64,000 bases of DNA, taken from positions 62,001-126,000 of the forward strand of contig JAVBLA010000005.1 in assembly GCA_031553775.1 (NCBI GenBank). The letters are read 5' to 3'. This stretch comes from JAISFI01 sp031553775. GTDB taxonomy: Bacteria; Bacteroidota; Bacteroidia; Bacteroidales; Azobacteroidaceae. Shown here piece by piece: positions 16,860 to 25,553 of the stretch. How positions within the stretch are numbered: the stretch's first letter is position 1; each line of letters opens with the position of its first letter. The translations under genes were made by a program, and so were the position numbers. A model generated the notes under the pieces. That model saw nothing but the letters and a program-made list of their open reading frames with translations. It searched no databases and was not told the DNA's origin.

Positions 16860-17537
16860 ATGAAAAAATCAGTATCTCTTTATAAACTGCAACGCCCTCT
16901 ATTTTTATTTATTGTTATGTTGCTTTTGGGGCAACAAACTTTACAATCACAATTTGCTGAAAAATACGTATTAAGTTTCAATGGAGGACCTGCATTACCA
17001 ATAACTTCTGGAAATTTAAATGACTATTTTAAGTTTGATATAGGAGGTACAATGTCTCTAAACTATTGTCATAAAAAATGGGCATATTGTCTTTCCATCA
17101 GCGGCGTTGATGGAAAATTAAAGCATGATATCTTTTTAGAAGATGGAAATGCATGGAAAGAGGGGAATAAGGCTAGTTTTTTTTCTTATGGATTAAGTGT
17201 AGGATATTCAATTTATGAAAATATTAAATTTGACATAACTCCTTTTGCAGGCTTAGTTCTTTCTGAATCCAGACCTCCAACCTCAGATTTAAAAGAGTTC
17301 CCTTATTTAAAAGAGTTTGATGTTAATCCAATTCTGTCTCCAGCTTTAGGAGTTAGCATGACATATCTCTTCTTCAATAGGAGCAATATTAGAGAAGTAG
17401 GAACATATTCTAGTTTTGGAATAAATGCAAAAATTAATTACATACCTTTTGCGGTAAGAGGAACAAAAATACCATACAAAGGAGATATTTGTTATTTTTC
17501 TATAGGACTAGTGATGGGAATTTTCAGTGTTTACTAA
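16860..17537 (+). CDS. Probable outer-membrane beta-barrel protein of unknown function
   Basis: 225 residues with an N-terminal signal peptide ending near LLLGQQTLQSQF. The rest alternates hydrophobic and polar residues in strands with glycine-aromatic turns (VLSFNGGPALPI, IGGTMSLNY, SYGLSVGYSIYENI, DITPFAGLVLSES, FGINAKINYIPF), and it finishes with a short strand YFSIGLVMGIFSVY. This pattern is that of small 8-10-strand outer-membrane barrels of the OmpW/porin-like type. No specific family is recognised. It is A+T-rich and shares its leader with 15732. It has its own -7 box and ends 26 bp before the recombinase remnant, so it may be cargo of the degenerate element. Confidence 0.55.
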   Translation: MKKSVSLYKLQRPLFLFIVMLLLGQQTLQSQFAEKYVLSFNGGPALPITSGNLNDYFKFDIGGTMSLNYCHKKWAYCLSISGVDGKLKHDIFLEDGNAWKEGNKASFFSYGLSVGYSIYENIKFDITPFAGLVLSESRPPTSDLKEFPYLKEFDVNPILSPALGVSMTYLFFNRSNIREVGTYSSFGINAKINYIPFAVRGTKIPYKGDICYFSIGLVMGIFSVY

Positions 17538-17563
17538 TCATCTGAAACAAAACATTGGGTAAT

Positions 17564-17988
<425 letters not shown>

Positions 17989-18000
17989 ATATTTCGAGTG

Positions 18001-18008
18001 CAAAGGTA
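18001..18008 (-). promoter_or_regulatory. -7 box TACCTTTG of tRNA-fMet
   Basis: Minus-strand TACCTTTG matches TAnnTTTG and ends 13 bp before the mature tRNA 5' end. Confidence 0.65.
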
Positions 18009-18115
18009 GTCCTTTTTATTTACAAAGCAAATTTTTTCGTCTTTTTTTTAAGAAACTATTGTCGCATCATACTTTTTTGCTTACTTTCGCACAATTAATT
18101 GAAATCTGTGCATAA

Positions 18116-18712
18116 ATGTCTGTTAGTATCTCCAATACACGGGAAATGTTGATTGAAGTGGCAAGACAATTGTTCGCCAGAACAAGTGTGGAGCAAACTA
18201 CAATGAATGATATTGCACAGGCTTCCAAAAAAGGAAGACGGACATTATACACCTATTTCAAGAGTAAAGACGAAGTCTATCAGGCTGTGATCGAATCGGA
18301 ATTGAATAAGTTGCACAACAGTCTCACACTTGTACTCCAGAATGACATGCGGGCCGATAAAAAACTGATCACTTACATTTATGCCCGTTTAGATGCCGTC
18401 AAAAATGTAGTATCACGAAACGGGACACTTCGTGCCATTTTTTTCCGGGACATCTGGAAAGTGGAAAATGTAAGGAAAAAATTCGATATCCGCGACATCG
18501 AGATCATCCAAACTATCCTGGAAAACGGAGTAAAAGAAAACATTTTCAATGTTCCCAATCCATCCATTACAGCATCGATCCTGCATCATGCCCTCAAAGG
18601 CTTGGAAGTTCCCTACATCAGAGGAATTATCGGAGAAGGACTAAGCAGAGAGGAAAATATCATCAGCCTGATATTCAACGGAATAAGAATCAACAGAAAA
18701 AATGCCACATAA
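18116..18712 (+). CDS. TetR/AcrR-family transcriptional regulator
   Basis: 198 residues from ATG 18116. The N-terminal HTH is clear: REMLIEVARQLFART, TTMNDIAQASKKGRRTLYTY and FKSKDEVYQAVIE (about residues 7-55). The all-helical C-terminal domain is the variable ligand-binding part. It lies 141 bp upstream of fabG on the same strand. An identical order in related organisms would suggest control of fatty-acid synthesis, but the ligand and target cannot be read here. It starts about 110 bp from the divergent initiator tRNA, outside the A+T-rich island. Confidence 0.88.
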   Translation: MSVSISNTREMLIEVARQLFARTSVEQTTMNDIAQASKKGRRTLYTYFKSKDEVYQAVIESELNKLHNSLTLVLQNDMRADKKLITYIYARLDAVKNVVSRNGTLRAIFFRDIWKVENVRKKFDIRDIEIIQTILENGVKENIFNVPNPSITASILHHALKGLEVPYIRGIIGEGLSREENIISLIFNGIRINRKNAT

Positions 18713-18818
18713 ACTGTAAAATCTAAAAAACAAATTTATTTATAACAAGTAAATTGTCAATATGAAATACCCATGTTTATTTCCATTCTCCAAAGAGTCT
18801 AAAAATAACATGCTTTTT

Positions 18819-18846
18819 TCAATTTTCAATTTTCAATTTTCAATTA
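18819..18846. repeat. Simple tandem CAATTTT repeat
   Basis: Four tandem copies of a CAATTTT unit just before the fabG start. The same sequence type recurs at 28371, 39640, 54040 and 61619. Confidence 0.8.
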
Positions 18847-18853
18847 TTTAAAC

Positions 18854-19600
18854 ATGAAACTATTAGAAGGAAAAGTCGCCATCATCACAGGCGCCGCCCG
18901 CGGTATCGGAAAAGCTATCGCACTTAAATATGCGCAGGAAGGAGCTTCTATTGCATTTACCGACCTGGCTATCGACGACAACGCCAAAGCTACGGAAGCT
19001 GAAATCGCTGCTTTGGGAGTTAAAGTCAAAGGATATGCATCCAATGCCGCCAGTTTCGAAGATACCCATCAGGTAGTGGAAGAAATCGTAAAAGATTTCG
19101 GACGGATCGACATCCTGATCAATAATGCCGGTATCACCCGCGACGGATTGATGATGCGTATGACAGAACAACAATGGGACATGGTGATCAACATCAACCT
19201 GAAATCAGCCTTCAACTTCGTACATGCCGTAACCCCGGTAATGATGAAACAAAAATCGGGCAGCGTAATCAATATGAGTTCAGTAGTAGGCATCTCCGGT
19301 AATGCCGGACAAACCAACTATTCTGCTTCTAAAGCCGGTATGATCGGATTAGCCAAATCACTGGCTAAAGAAGTAGGATCCCGAGGCATCCGCGCCAACG
19401 CCATCGCCCCCGGATTTATCATCACGGACATGACAGCACAACTCTCTGAAGAAGTAAGAAACCAATGGGCCGCCCAAATCCCGCTCAAACGCGGAGGCAC
19501 CCCGGAAGACGTAGCCAACGTAGCCGTATTCCTGGGTTCTGACCTTTCTTCTTATGTTACCGGACAAGTGATCCCCGTTTGCGGTGGGATGAACATGTAA
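18854..19600 (+). CDS. fabG: 3-oxoacyl-[acyl-carrier-protein] reductase
   Basis: 248 residues, the usual FabG length. This short-chain dehydrogenase reduces 3-oxoacyl-ACP with NADPH in each round of fatty-acid elongation. Visible are the cofactor motif TGAARGIG (12-19), NNAG (90-93), and the catalytic S143, Y156 and K160 in the order N-S-Y-K. The C-terminus GGMNM is typical. It is cytosolic. The start is fixed by the ATG directly before KLLEGKVAIITG. A TetR gene precedes it on the same strand; low-complexity repeats lie immediately before and after it, so it is probably transcribed alone or with the TetR gene. Confidence 0.93.
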   Translation: MKLLEGKVAIITGAARGIGKAIALKYAQEGASIAFTDLAIDDNAKATEAEIAALGVKVKGYASNAASFEDTHQVVEEIVKDFGRIDILINNAGITRDGLMMRMTEQQWDMVININLKSAFNFVHAVTPVMMKQKSGSVINMSSVVGISGNAGQTNYSASKAGMIGLAKSLAKEVGSRGIRANAIAPGFIITDMTAQLSEEVRNQWAAQIPLKRGGTPEDVANVAVFLGSDLSSYVTGQVIPVCGGMNM

Positions 19601-19603
19601 AAG

Positions 19604-19709
19604 AACTAAAAACTAAAAGTTAAAAACTAAAAACTAAGAATTGGTTTAGCAGATTCTGCAAGAGATGTTTTTGATTTTTAGTTTTTAACTTTTAGTTTTT
19701 AGTTTTCAA
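19604..19709. repeat. Inverted-repeat element with ACTAAAAACTAA arms
   Basis: The left arm (about 19605-19636) is built of ACTAAAAACTAAAAGTTA units and the right arm (about 19674-19706) is its reverse complement, around a core of about 37 bp. It fills the whole gap between the fabG stop and the next start. The long A+T stem could act as a terminator in both directions. Confidence 0.75.
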
Positions 19710-19714
19710 TTCCC

Positions 19715-20398
19715 ATGACCGTAATCTACGAAGACAACCACCTGATCGCCGTAAACAAAACCTCTTCCGAAATTGTACAAGGGGATAAGACGGGAGATGT
19801 TCCGCTTTCAGAAATTGTGAAGGATTGGTTGAAAGAAAAATACGATAAACCCGGAAATGTATTTTTAGGGGTAACACACAGACTGGACCGGCCTGTGAGT
19901 GGAGTCGTACTTTTTGCCAAGACCAGTAAAGCTTTATCGCGATTAAATGAAATGTTCAGGGACGGAAGCATCAAAAAAACTTACTGGGCCATTGTTAAAA
20001 ACACTCCGGAAAAACCGGAAGCCGAGTTGGTTCATTACATCGTCCGGAACGAAAAACAAAACAAATCATATGCTTATCCGGTTGAAAAGCCGGATTCAAA
20101 AAAAGCGATCCTCTCCTACCGGATCATTGCACATGCCGATCACTACAGCTTGCTGGAAGTAGACCTGCAAACCGGAAGGCATCATCAGATCCGGTGCCAG
20201 TTGGCAGCTATCGGTTGTCCGATCAAAGGCGACCTGAAGTATGGGTCCGAACGGTCGAATAAAGACGGAAGTATCAGTCTGCATGCCCGGAAAGTATCAT
20301 TTATTCACCCGGTGTCGAAAGAAAATATCACCATCGAAGCTCCGGTGCCGGATGATAACCTGTGGAAAGCATTGACCCTTGCGGTCAAAAATCAATAA
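19715..20398 (+). CDS. RluA-family RNA pseudouridine synthase
   Basis: 227 residues. The enzyme isomerises a specific uridine to pseudouridine in rRNA or tRNA. The family motif THRLDRPVSGVVLFA is present with catalytic D58, followed by KTYWAIV and LLEVDLQTGRHHQIR. It lacks the N-terminal S4 domain of RluC/RluD and so belongs to the short, catalytic-domain-only group; the target base cannot be assigned from sequence. The ATG at 19715 lies six bases after the repeat element. Downstream, about 100 bp separate it from the convergent peptidase. Confidence 0.88.
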   Translation: MTVIYEDNHLIAVNKTSSEIVQGDKTGDVPLSEIVKDWLKEKYDKPGNVFLGVTHRLDRPVSGVVLFAKTSKALSRLNEMFRDGSIKKTYWAIVKNTPEKPEAELVHYIVRNEKQNKSYAYPVEKPDSKKAILSYRIIAHADHYSLLEVDLQTGRHHQIRCQLAAIGCPIKGDLKYGSERSNKDGSISLHARKVSFIHPVSKENITIEAPVPDDNLWKALTLAVKNQ

Positions 20399-20499
20399 AG
20401 AAAAACCAACCGGCACAAGCCAATTTTCATGAGTCGGGCGGATCTGGAATTTACATAGAAAAAGGTCGGATTTGCTTTCGGGAAAAGATCTATTGCCTC

Positions 20500-21735
20500 T
20501 TATTTTCCCCAATAATACAAGGTAGAGCTGTTTTTTTCATCCAATACACTACCGGCCACACGCAACACATCGCCGGCAGTGACCTGGCGGTATTTTTCCA
20601 CTTCCCGGTTAATAAAGCCGGCATCGCCCATGATTTCAAACAAACCCAGATTGGTTGCTTTATTCAGGTAATTAAGATTGGAAAAAAGATCGTTGGACTC
20701 AAATTTATTTTTTACTTTTTCCAATTCCCTTTCTTCCGCTTTTACTGTACAAAGCTGTTTCAGTTCCTGTTGAATAGCCAGGTCGGCAGTTTCCAGGGAA
20801 ACGCCCTGCACCGGTTTTCCGCTGATATACAACAAACCCGGATCCGAATTGGCCGAAACATGGGCGTCTATTTCCGAAAAAAGTTGTTTTTCCATCACTA
20901 AATGTTGAAAAAGACGGGAAGAACGGCCATGAGCCAGTAAATCGGACAACAGATCGCAAACAGGATAATCCGAATCCATCCGGCCTGGTATATGATAGGC
21001 TTTATAAATAGCATTTACAGGAACATTGCGTTCTACTTCCATCAGGCGAGGAGAAAACTGTAAAGGCTCCCGGGGCAAATTCCGGGGAGATATTTCCCGC
21101 TCAGGAACAGGGCCGAACCATTTTTCCGCCAAACGGATCGTATCTTCAAATGAAATATTTCCTGCAACAGATAGCACGGCATTATTCGGTGCATAATGCC
21201 GGAAAAAGAAAGTTTTCACATCCTCCAGGGTAGCCTGTTCTATATGGGCGATTTCCTTTCCGATCGTCGGCCAATGATAAGGATGCACCTGATAGGCCAG
21301 CGAACGGATCAAATGAGGGACATCCCCATAGGGCTGGTTCAGGCTCCGCTGCTTAAATTCCTCCATCACCACCTGCTTTTGCACTTCCAGGCTTTTTTCC
21401 GTAAAAGAGAGCGACAACATCCTGTCCGACTCGAGCCAGAAGGCCGTTTCAACATTCTGTTTCGGAATTACGATATAATAGCAAGTCACATCATCACTGG
21501 TCCAGGCATTGTTTTCCGCCCCGGCTTCCTGCGCAGGAATATCGTAGTCGGGAATATGTACCGATCCTCCGAACATCAAATGTTCGAAAAGATGCGCAAA
21601 ACCGGTCTTTTGAGGATGTTCGTCACGTGAGCCCACATCATAAGCCAGGCTCACTGCAACCATCGGAGTTGAATCATCCCGGTGATGAAGTACCCGCAAG
21701 CCATTGGACAATAGATATCTGTTAAAATTTATCAT
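20500..21735 (-). CDS. M16-family zinc metallopeptidase
   Basis: 411 residues from ATG 21735. A GTG 21 bp upstream would start at or before the predicted transcription start, so the ATG is preferred. The inverted zinc motif HLFEH is at residues 48-52 with the third ligand in the VVMEEFKQR segment downstream, so it is probably catalytically active. At this length it holds one active and one inactive M16 half, as in pitrilysin-type peptidases that degrade peptides. No signal peptide is seen. It is divergent from the nucleotidyltransferase and convergent with the pseudouridine synthase. Confidence 0.88.
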   Translation of the reverse strand: MINFNRYLLSNGLRVLHHRDDSTPMVAVSLAYDVGSRDEHPQKTGFAHLFEHLMFGGSVHIPDYDIPAQEAGAENNAWTSDDVTCYYIVIPKQNVETAFWLESDRMLSLSFTEKSLEVQKQVVMEEFKQRSLNQPYGDVPHLIRSLAYQVHPYHWPTIGKEIAHIEQATLEDVKTFFFRHYAPNNAVLSVAGNISFEDTIRLAEKWFGPVPEREISPRNLPREPLQFSPRLMEVERNVPVNAIYKAYHIPGRMDSDYPVCDLLSDLLAHGRSSRLFQHLVMEKQLFSEIDAHVSANSDPGLLYISGKPVQGVSLETADLAIQQELKQLCTVKAEERELEKVKNKFESNDLFSNLNYLNKATNLGLFEIMGDAGFINREVEKYRQVTAGDVLRVAGSVLDEKNSSTLYYWGK

Positions 21736-21757
21736 TCCGAAATCTGTTAAAAACACA

Positions 21758-21765
21758 CAAAATTA
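21758..21765 (-). promoter_or_regulatory. -7 box TAATTTTG of the peptidase gene
   Basis: Minus-strand match to TAnnTTTG, 23 bp before ATG 21735. It argues against the upstream GTG as start codon. Confidence 0.55.
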
Positions 21766-21777
21766 CAGATAAATTCG

Positions 21778-21785
21778 TATCTTTG
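21778..21785 (+). promoter_or_regulatory. -7 box TATCTTTG of the nucleotidyltransferase gene
   Basis: Perfect TAnnTTTG match 32 bp before ATG 21818, back to back with the minus-strand box at 21758. Confidence 0.65.
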
Positions 21786-21817
21786 AGGCTTACTTTCAAA
21801 AAAACACAATAAACATT

Positions 21818-22723
21818 ATGAAACCAACACTTTTTGTACTTGCCGCCGGTATGGGTAGCCGTTACGGAGGATTAAAACAATTAGACGGTCTCGGACCCAA
21901 CGGAGAGACCATCATGGATTATTCTATTTTCGATGCTGTCCGCGGTGGATTCGGTAAAGTGGTATTTGTTATCCGTCATAGTTTCGAACAAGATTTCCGG
22001 GAAAAAATTATCAAAAAATATGAAAATCAGATTCCTGTGGAACTGGTATTCCAGGAACTGGACTATCTCCCGGAAGGCTTCACCTTGCATCCGGAACGGG
22101 TAAAACCCTGGGGAACCAACCATGCTGTGCTGATGGGAAAAGACGTGATCAACGAACCGTTTGCCGTAATCAATGCCGATGACTTTTACGGAAAAGAAAG
22201 TTATAAGATACTGGCCGATTACCTGAAAAGCCTGGAAAATAAGAAAAACGATTATTGTATGGTCGGCTACCGCTTAGGCAACACTTTGTCGGAAAGCGGA
22301 TCGGTAGCCCGCGGCATCTGCGAAACGGATGCTGACGGATACCTGACCACTGTTGTGGAACGCACCTATATTGTCCGCGATACCGATGGCGTGATTAAAT
22401 ATAAAGATGAGAACGACCAATTGGTTCCGGCCGGAGAAAACGTACCCGTATCCATGAATATGTGGGGATTTACCCCTGAATACTTCCAATATTCGGAAGA
22501 TTATTTCATCGGTTTTCTGAAAGAAAATGCCGACAATATCAAAGCAGAATATTTTATTCCATTGCTGGTGAATCACCTGGTTACCAATAATATTGCCCGG
22601 GTAAAAGTATTGGATACCCCTTCTAAATGGTTCGGTGTGACTTATGCGGAAGACCGACAATCGGTGGTTGACAAAATACAAGGACTAATCAATCTGGGTG
22701 AATATCCTAATAAATTGTGGTAA
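21818..22723 (+). CDS. Sugar-nucleotidyltransferase-family protein
   Basis: 301 residues. The N-terminus FVLAAGMGSRYGGLKQLDGL is the nucleotide-binding signature of the nucleotidyltransferases that couple NTP to a sugar or other phosphate, and VINADDFYG supplies the metal-binding aspartates. Bacteroidetes members have this exact layout but unproved substrates. No left-handed helix domain follows, unlike GlmU. The stop codon overlaps the region just before the SGNH hydrolase (3 bp gap), so the two are likely co-transcribed, with the ABC-F gene after them. Confidence 0.8.
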   Translation: MKPTLFVLAAGMGSRYGGLKQLDGLGPNGETIMDYSIFDAVRGGFGKVVFVIRHSFEQDFREKIIKKYENQIPVELVFQELDYLPEGFTLHPERVKPWGTNHAVLMGKDVINEPFAVINADDFYGKESYKILADYLKSLENKKNDYCMVGYRLGNTLSESGSVARGICETDADGYLTTVVERTYIVRDTDGVIKYKDENDQLVPAGENVPVSMNMWGFTPEYFQYSEDYFIGFLKENADNIKAEYFIPLLVNHLVTNNIARVKVLDTPSKWFGVTYAEDRQSVVDKIQGLINLGEYPNKLW

Positions 22724-22725
22724 GC

Positions 22726-23484
22726 ATGTTCAGTAGAAGAAGCTTTATCAAGAAAGCAGCACTGGCAGGAGCCGGTGCCGCTTTGATTCCTGAAATCGTA
22801 CAGGCCGCCATGCCGGGCATACAATCAACAACCGGAACTTCCGGAATGAAATCTAATACAATCATTGTTTTTCAGGGTGATTCCATTACCGATGCGGGAA
22901 GAAAAAGAGAAAACGAACACCTGGCAAACGACCGCGAAATGCTCGGACACGGCTATGCCATGTTTGCTGCCGCAGATTTATTAAGTACCCACCCGGATAA
23001 AAACCTGCGCATATACAACCGGGGTATTTCAGGGAACAAGGTGTTCGAAATGCAAAAAAGATGGGATAAAGACTGTATTCAACTCCAACCGGATATTTTA
23101 AGCATCCTGATCGGTGTTAACGATTTCTGGCACATGAAATTAGGAAGATATGAAGGAACTCTTTCTACTTTTACCGACGATTACAGAAACTTACTGATAC
23201 AAACCAAAATGAAGTTTCCTGACATCAAACTGGCAGTATGCGAACCTTTCACAATTAAGGGAGGAAAATCAACCGACAGCAGCTGGTATCCCGCATTCGA
23301 CGATTACCGGGCATCTGTCAAAGCATTGGCCAAAGAATTTGGCGCGATATTCGTTCCTTTCCAGGCAGTATTTGATAAAGCGTTAGAAAAAGCTCCTGTT
23401 ACCTATTGGGGTGAAGACGGAGTACATCCTTCGATGGCCGGTGCCATGTTGATGAAAACAGCATGGATGAAAGCTGTGTGTTAA
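22726..23484 (+). CDS. Exported SGNH/GDSL-family hydrolase
   Basis: 252 residues from ATG 22726 (a GTG nine bases upstream is also possible). The N-terminus SRRSFIKKAALAGAGAA is a strong twin-arginine signal, so the protein is exported folded. Block I GDS with catalytic S53, the GVNDFW asparagine block and the C-terminal DGVHPS Asp-His pair are all present, so the triad is complete. Relatives deacetylate or de-esterify carbohydrates and lipids; the substrate is unknown. It is packed between the nucleotidyltransferase and the ABC-F gene on the same strand. Confidence 0.85.
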   Translation: MFSRRSFIKKAALAGAGAALIPEIVQAAMPGIQSTTGTSGMKSNTIIVFQGDSITDAGRKRENEHLANDREMLGHGYAMFAAADLLSTHPDKNLRIYNRGISGNKVFEMQKRWDKDCIQLQPDILSILIGVNDFWHMKLGRYEGTLSTFTDDYRNLLIQTKMKFPDIKLAVCEPFTIKGGKSTDSSWYPAFDDYRASVKALAKEFGAIFVPFQAVFDKALEKAPVTYWGEDGVHPSMAGAMLMKTAWMKAVC

Positions 23485-23494
23485 ATATTCCCTA

Positions 23495-25429
23495 ATGATT
23501 TCAGTAGAATCTCTATCTGTTTCTTTCGGTGGCTTCAACCTTTTCGACGACATCAGTTTTGTGGTCGATAAGAAAGACAGGATTGCCCTGGTAGGAAAAA
23601 ACGGGGCTGGTAAGTCTACCATGCTCAAAATATTTGCAGGGATACAGGAGCCATCCTCCGGACGTGTTTCCCTGCCCAAAGATATCACCATCGGTTATCT
23701 CCCTCAGCAAATGAAGCTGGAAGACGTGAGAACCGTTATGGAAGAAACATCTTTGGCTTTCGAGCATCTGCACCAAATGGAGCGGGAAATAGAAAAACTG
23801 AATCTGGTATTGGCAGAACGGACCGATTACGAATCGGACGATTATCATAAACTGATCGACCGGATGACCTTGCTTCACGAACAAATCCTGATGCAAGGCG
23901 GATCGAACTATCAGGCAGATGTAGAAAAAACGCTCATCGGCCTGGGATTTTCCAGGGAAGATTTTACCCGGATGACCAACGAATTCAGCGGAGGCTGGCG
24001 CATGCGCATCGAATTAGCCAAGCTGCTCTTGCAAAAACCTGATGTACTGCTGTTAGACGAACCAACCAATCACCTGGATATCGAATCTATCCAATGGCTG
24101 GAAAATTTTCTTTCCACGCAGGCTAATGCAGTGGTGTTAGTCTCCCACGACCGGGCATTTATCGATCGTGTAACCCAGCGTACCATAGAAATTTTCCTCG
24201 GGAAAATATACGACTACCGGGTCAACTATTCCCAATATGTTATCCTCCGGAAAGAACGGAGAGAGCAGCAGATGCGTGCCTTTGAAAACCAACAGAAACA
24301 GATACAGGATACGGAAGATTTTATCGAACGTTTCCGCTACAAGGCCACCAAAGCCGTTCAGGTACAAAGCCGCATCAAACAATTGGAAAGATTGGAACGG
24401 GTAGAGATAGACGATGAGGATAATTCTTCCTTGCGGCTGAAGTTCCCTCCCGCGCCACGGTCCGGTTCTTATCCGGTGATCATGGAAGATGTAGCTAAAA
24501 ACTACGGAAAACATGTGGTATTCGACCAGGTCAACCTGACCATTAACCGGGGAGACAAAGTTGCATTTGTAGGCAAGAACGGAGAAGGAAAATCCACCCT
24601 GGTCAAATGTATCATGGAGCAAATCCCTTATAATGGGAAACTGCAACTCGGACACAACGTAAAAATCGGTTATTTCGCACAGAATCAGGCTGATCTATTA
24701 GATGAAAAACTCACGGTTTTCGAAACCATCGATTATGTAGCCACAGGTGACGTCCGTACCAAAATCCGCGATATTCTCGGCGCTTTCATGTTCGGAGGAG
24801 AAGCCTCGGATAAAAAAGTAGCCGTACTTTCCGGAGGAGAAAGAAGCCGCCTGGCAATGATCAGGTTACTACTGGAACCCGTCAATCTGTTGATACTGGA
24901 TGAGCCGACCAATCACCTGGATATGCGCTCGAAAGACGTTCTGAAAGAAGCCATACTGGTATTCGACGGAACGGTTATCATCGTTTCGCACGACAGGGAA
25001 TTCCTGGACGGACTGGTAGATAAAGTCTACGAATTCGGCAACCAGCGTGTTAAAGAACACCTGGGTGGCATCTACGAATTTCTGGAAAGAAAAAAACTGG
25101 AATCTTTACAGGAACTGGAAAGGAATAATTCTCTCAAGATAGATACGGAAGCCACTAAAGACACCGGAATATCAGACAATAAACTTTCTTACGAAGAAAG
25201 AAAAGAACAAGCCAGGATCAAAAAGAGATTAGAAAATAAAATAACCGAAACCGAAAAAGAAATCACCCGCCTGGAATCGGAGATCACTTCACTGGAAAGC
25301 CGGATGAACACCATTGAAGGCGCCTCCAACCCCACATTATTCACCCAACACGGAGAACTCCAGAAGCACCTGGCAGAAGCTATGGACAGGTGGACGGAAT
25401 TGACGATGGAAATGGAGGAAAAAAGTTAA
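23495..25429 (+). CDS. ABC-F family ATPase, Uup/YdiF-like
   Basis: 644 residues with two ATPase cassettes and no membrane segment, the ABC-F arrangement. These proteins act on ribosomes or translation rather than transport. The first Walker A is GKNGAGKS (34-41), the second GKNGEGKS (about residue 360). Signatures FSGGWRMR and LSGGERSR, and LLDEPTNHLD in both halves, are intact. The linker carries the expected long helical insert, and a coiled-coil tail (about 565-640) rich in E and K is like that of Uup. It starts 10 bp after the hydrolase. The stop codon lies in an arm of the repeat element that follows. Confidence 0.88.
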   Translation: MISVESLSVSFGGFNLFDDISFVVDKKDRIALVGKNGAGKSTMLKIFAGIQEPSSGRVSLPKDITIGYLPQQMKLEDVRTVMEETSLAFEHLHQMEREIEKLNLVLAERTDYESDDYHKLIDRMTLLHEQILMQGGSNYQADVEKTLIGLGFSREDFTRMTNEFSGGWRMRIELAKLLLQKPDVLLLDEPTNHLDIESIQWLENFLSTQANAVVLVSHDRAFIDRVTQRTIEIFLGKIYDYRVNYSQYVILRKERREQQMRAFENQQKQIQDTEDFIERFRYKATKAVQVQSRIKQLERLERVEIDDEDNSSLRLKFPPAPRSGSYPVIMEDVAKNYGKHVVFDQVNLTINRGDKVAFVGKNGEGKSTLVKCIMEQIPYNGKLQLGHNVKIGYFAQNQADLLDEKLTVFETIDYVATGDVRTKIRDILGAFMFGGEASDKKVAVLSGGERSRLAMIRLLLEPVNLLILDEPTNHLDMRSKDVLKEAILVFDGTVIIVSHDREFLDGLVDKVYEFGNQRVKEHLGGIYEFLERKKLESLQELERNNSLKIDTEATKDTGISDNKLSYEERKEQARIKKRLENKITETEKEITRLESEITSLESRMNTIEGASNPTLFTQHGELQKHLAEAMDRWTELTMEMEEKS

Positions 25430-25553
25430 GAATTAAGAGTTAAGAATTAAAGAAATTTGAAGAAGCAGCACTTTTACTCTTAAAAGACTGAAAGTGATGA
25501 TTTTTATTCAGGGATTCGAAGAATTCCAATTCTTAACTCTTAACTCTTAACTT
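25425..25553. repeat. Inverted-repeat element A with TTAAGAATTAAGAGTT arms
   Basis: The left arm 25425-25451 and right arm 25529-25553 are made of complementary TTAAGAGTTAAGAATT units. The core contains GGGATTCGAAGAATTCC. Read on the minus strand, the core aligns with that of the element at 51971-52100. It fills the convergent gap of the ABC-F gene and speA, and both stop codons lie in its arms. Confidence 0.8.

Noticed and set aside
25425..25553. Ordinary rho-independent terminator
   Set aside because: The arms are long and separated by a core of about 75 bp that is shared with another locus, so it is a repeat element, although it may terminate transcription.
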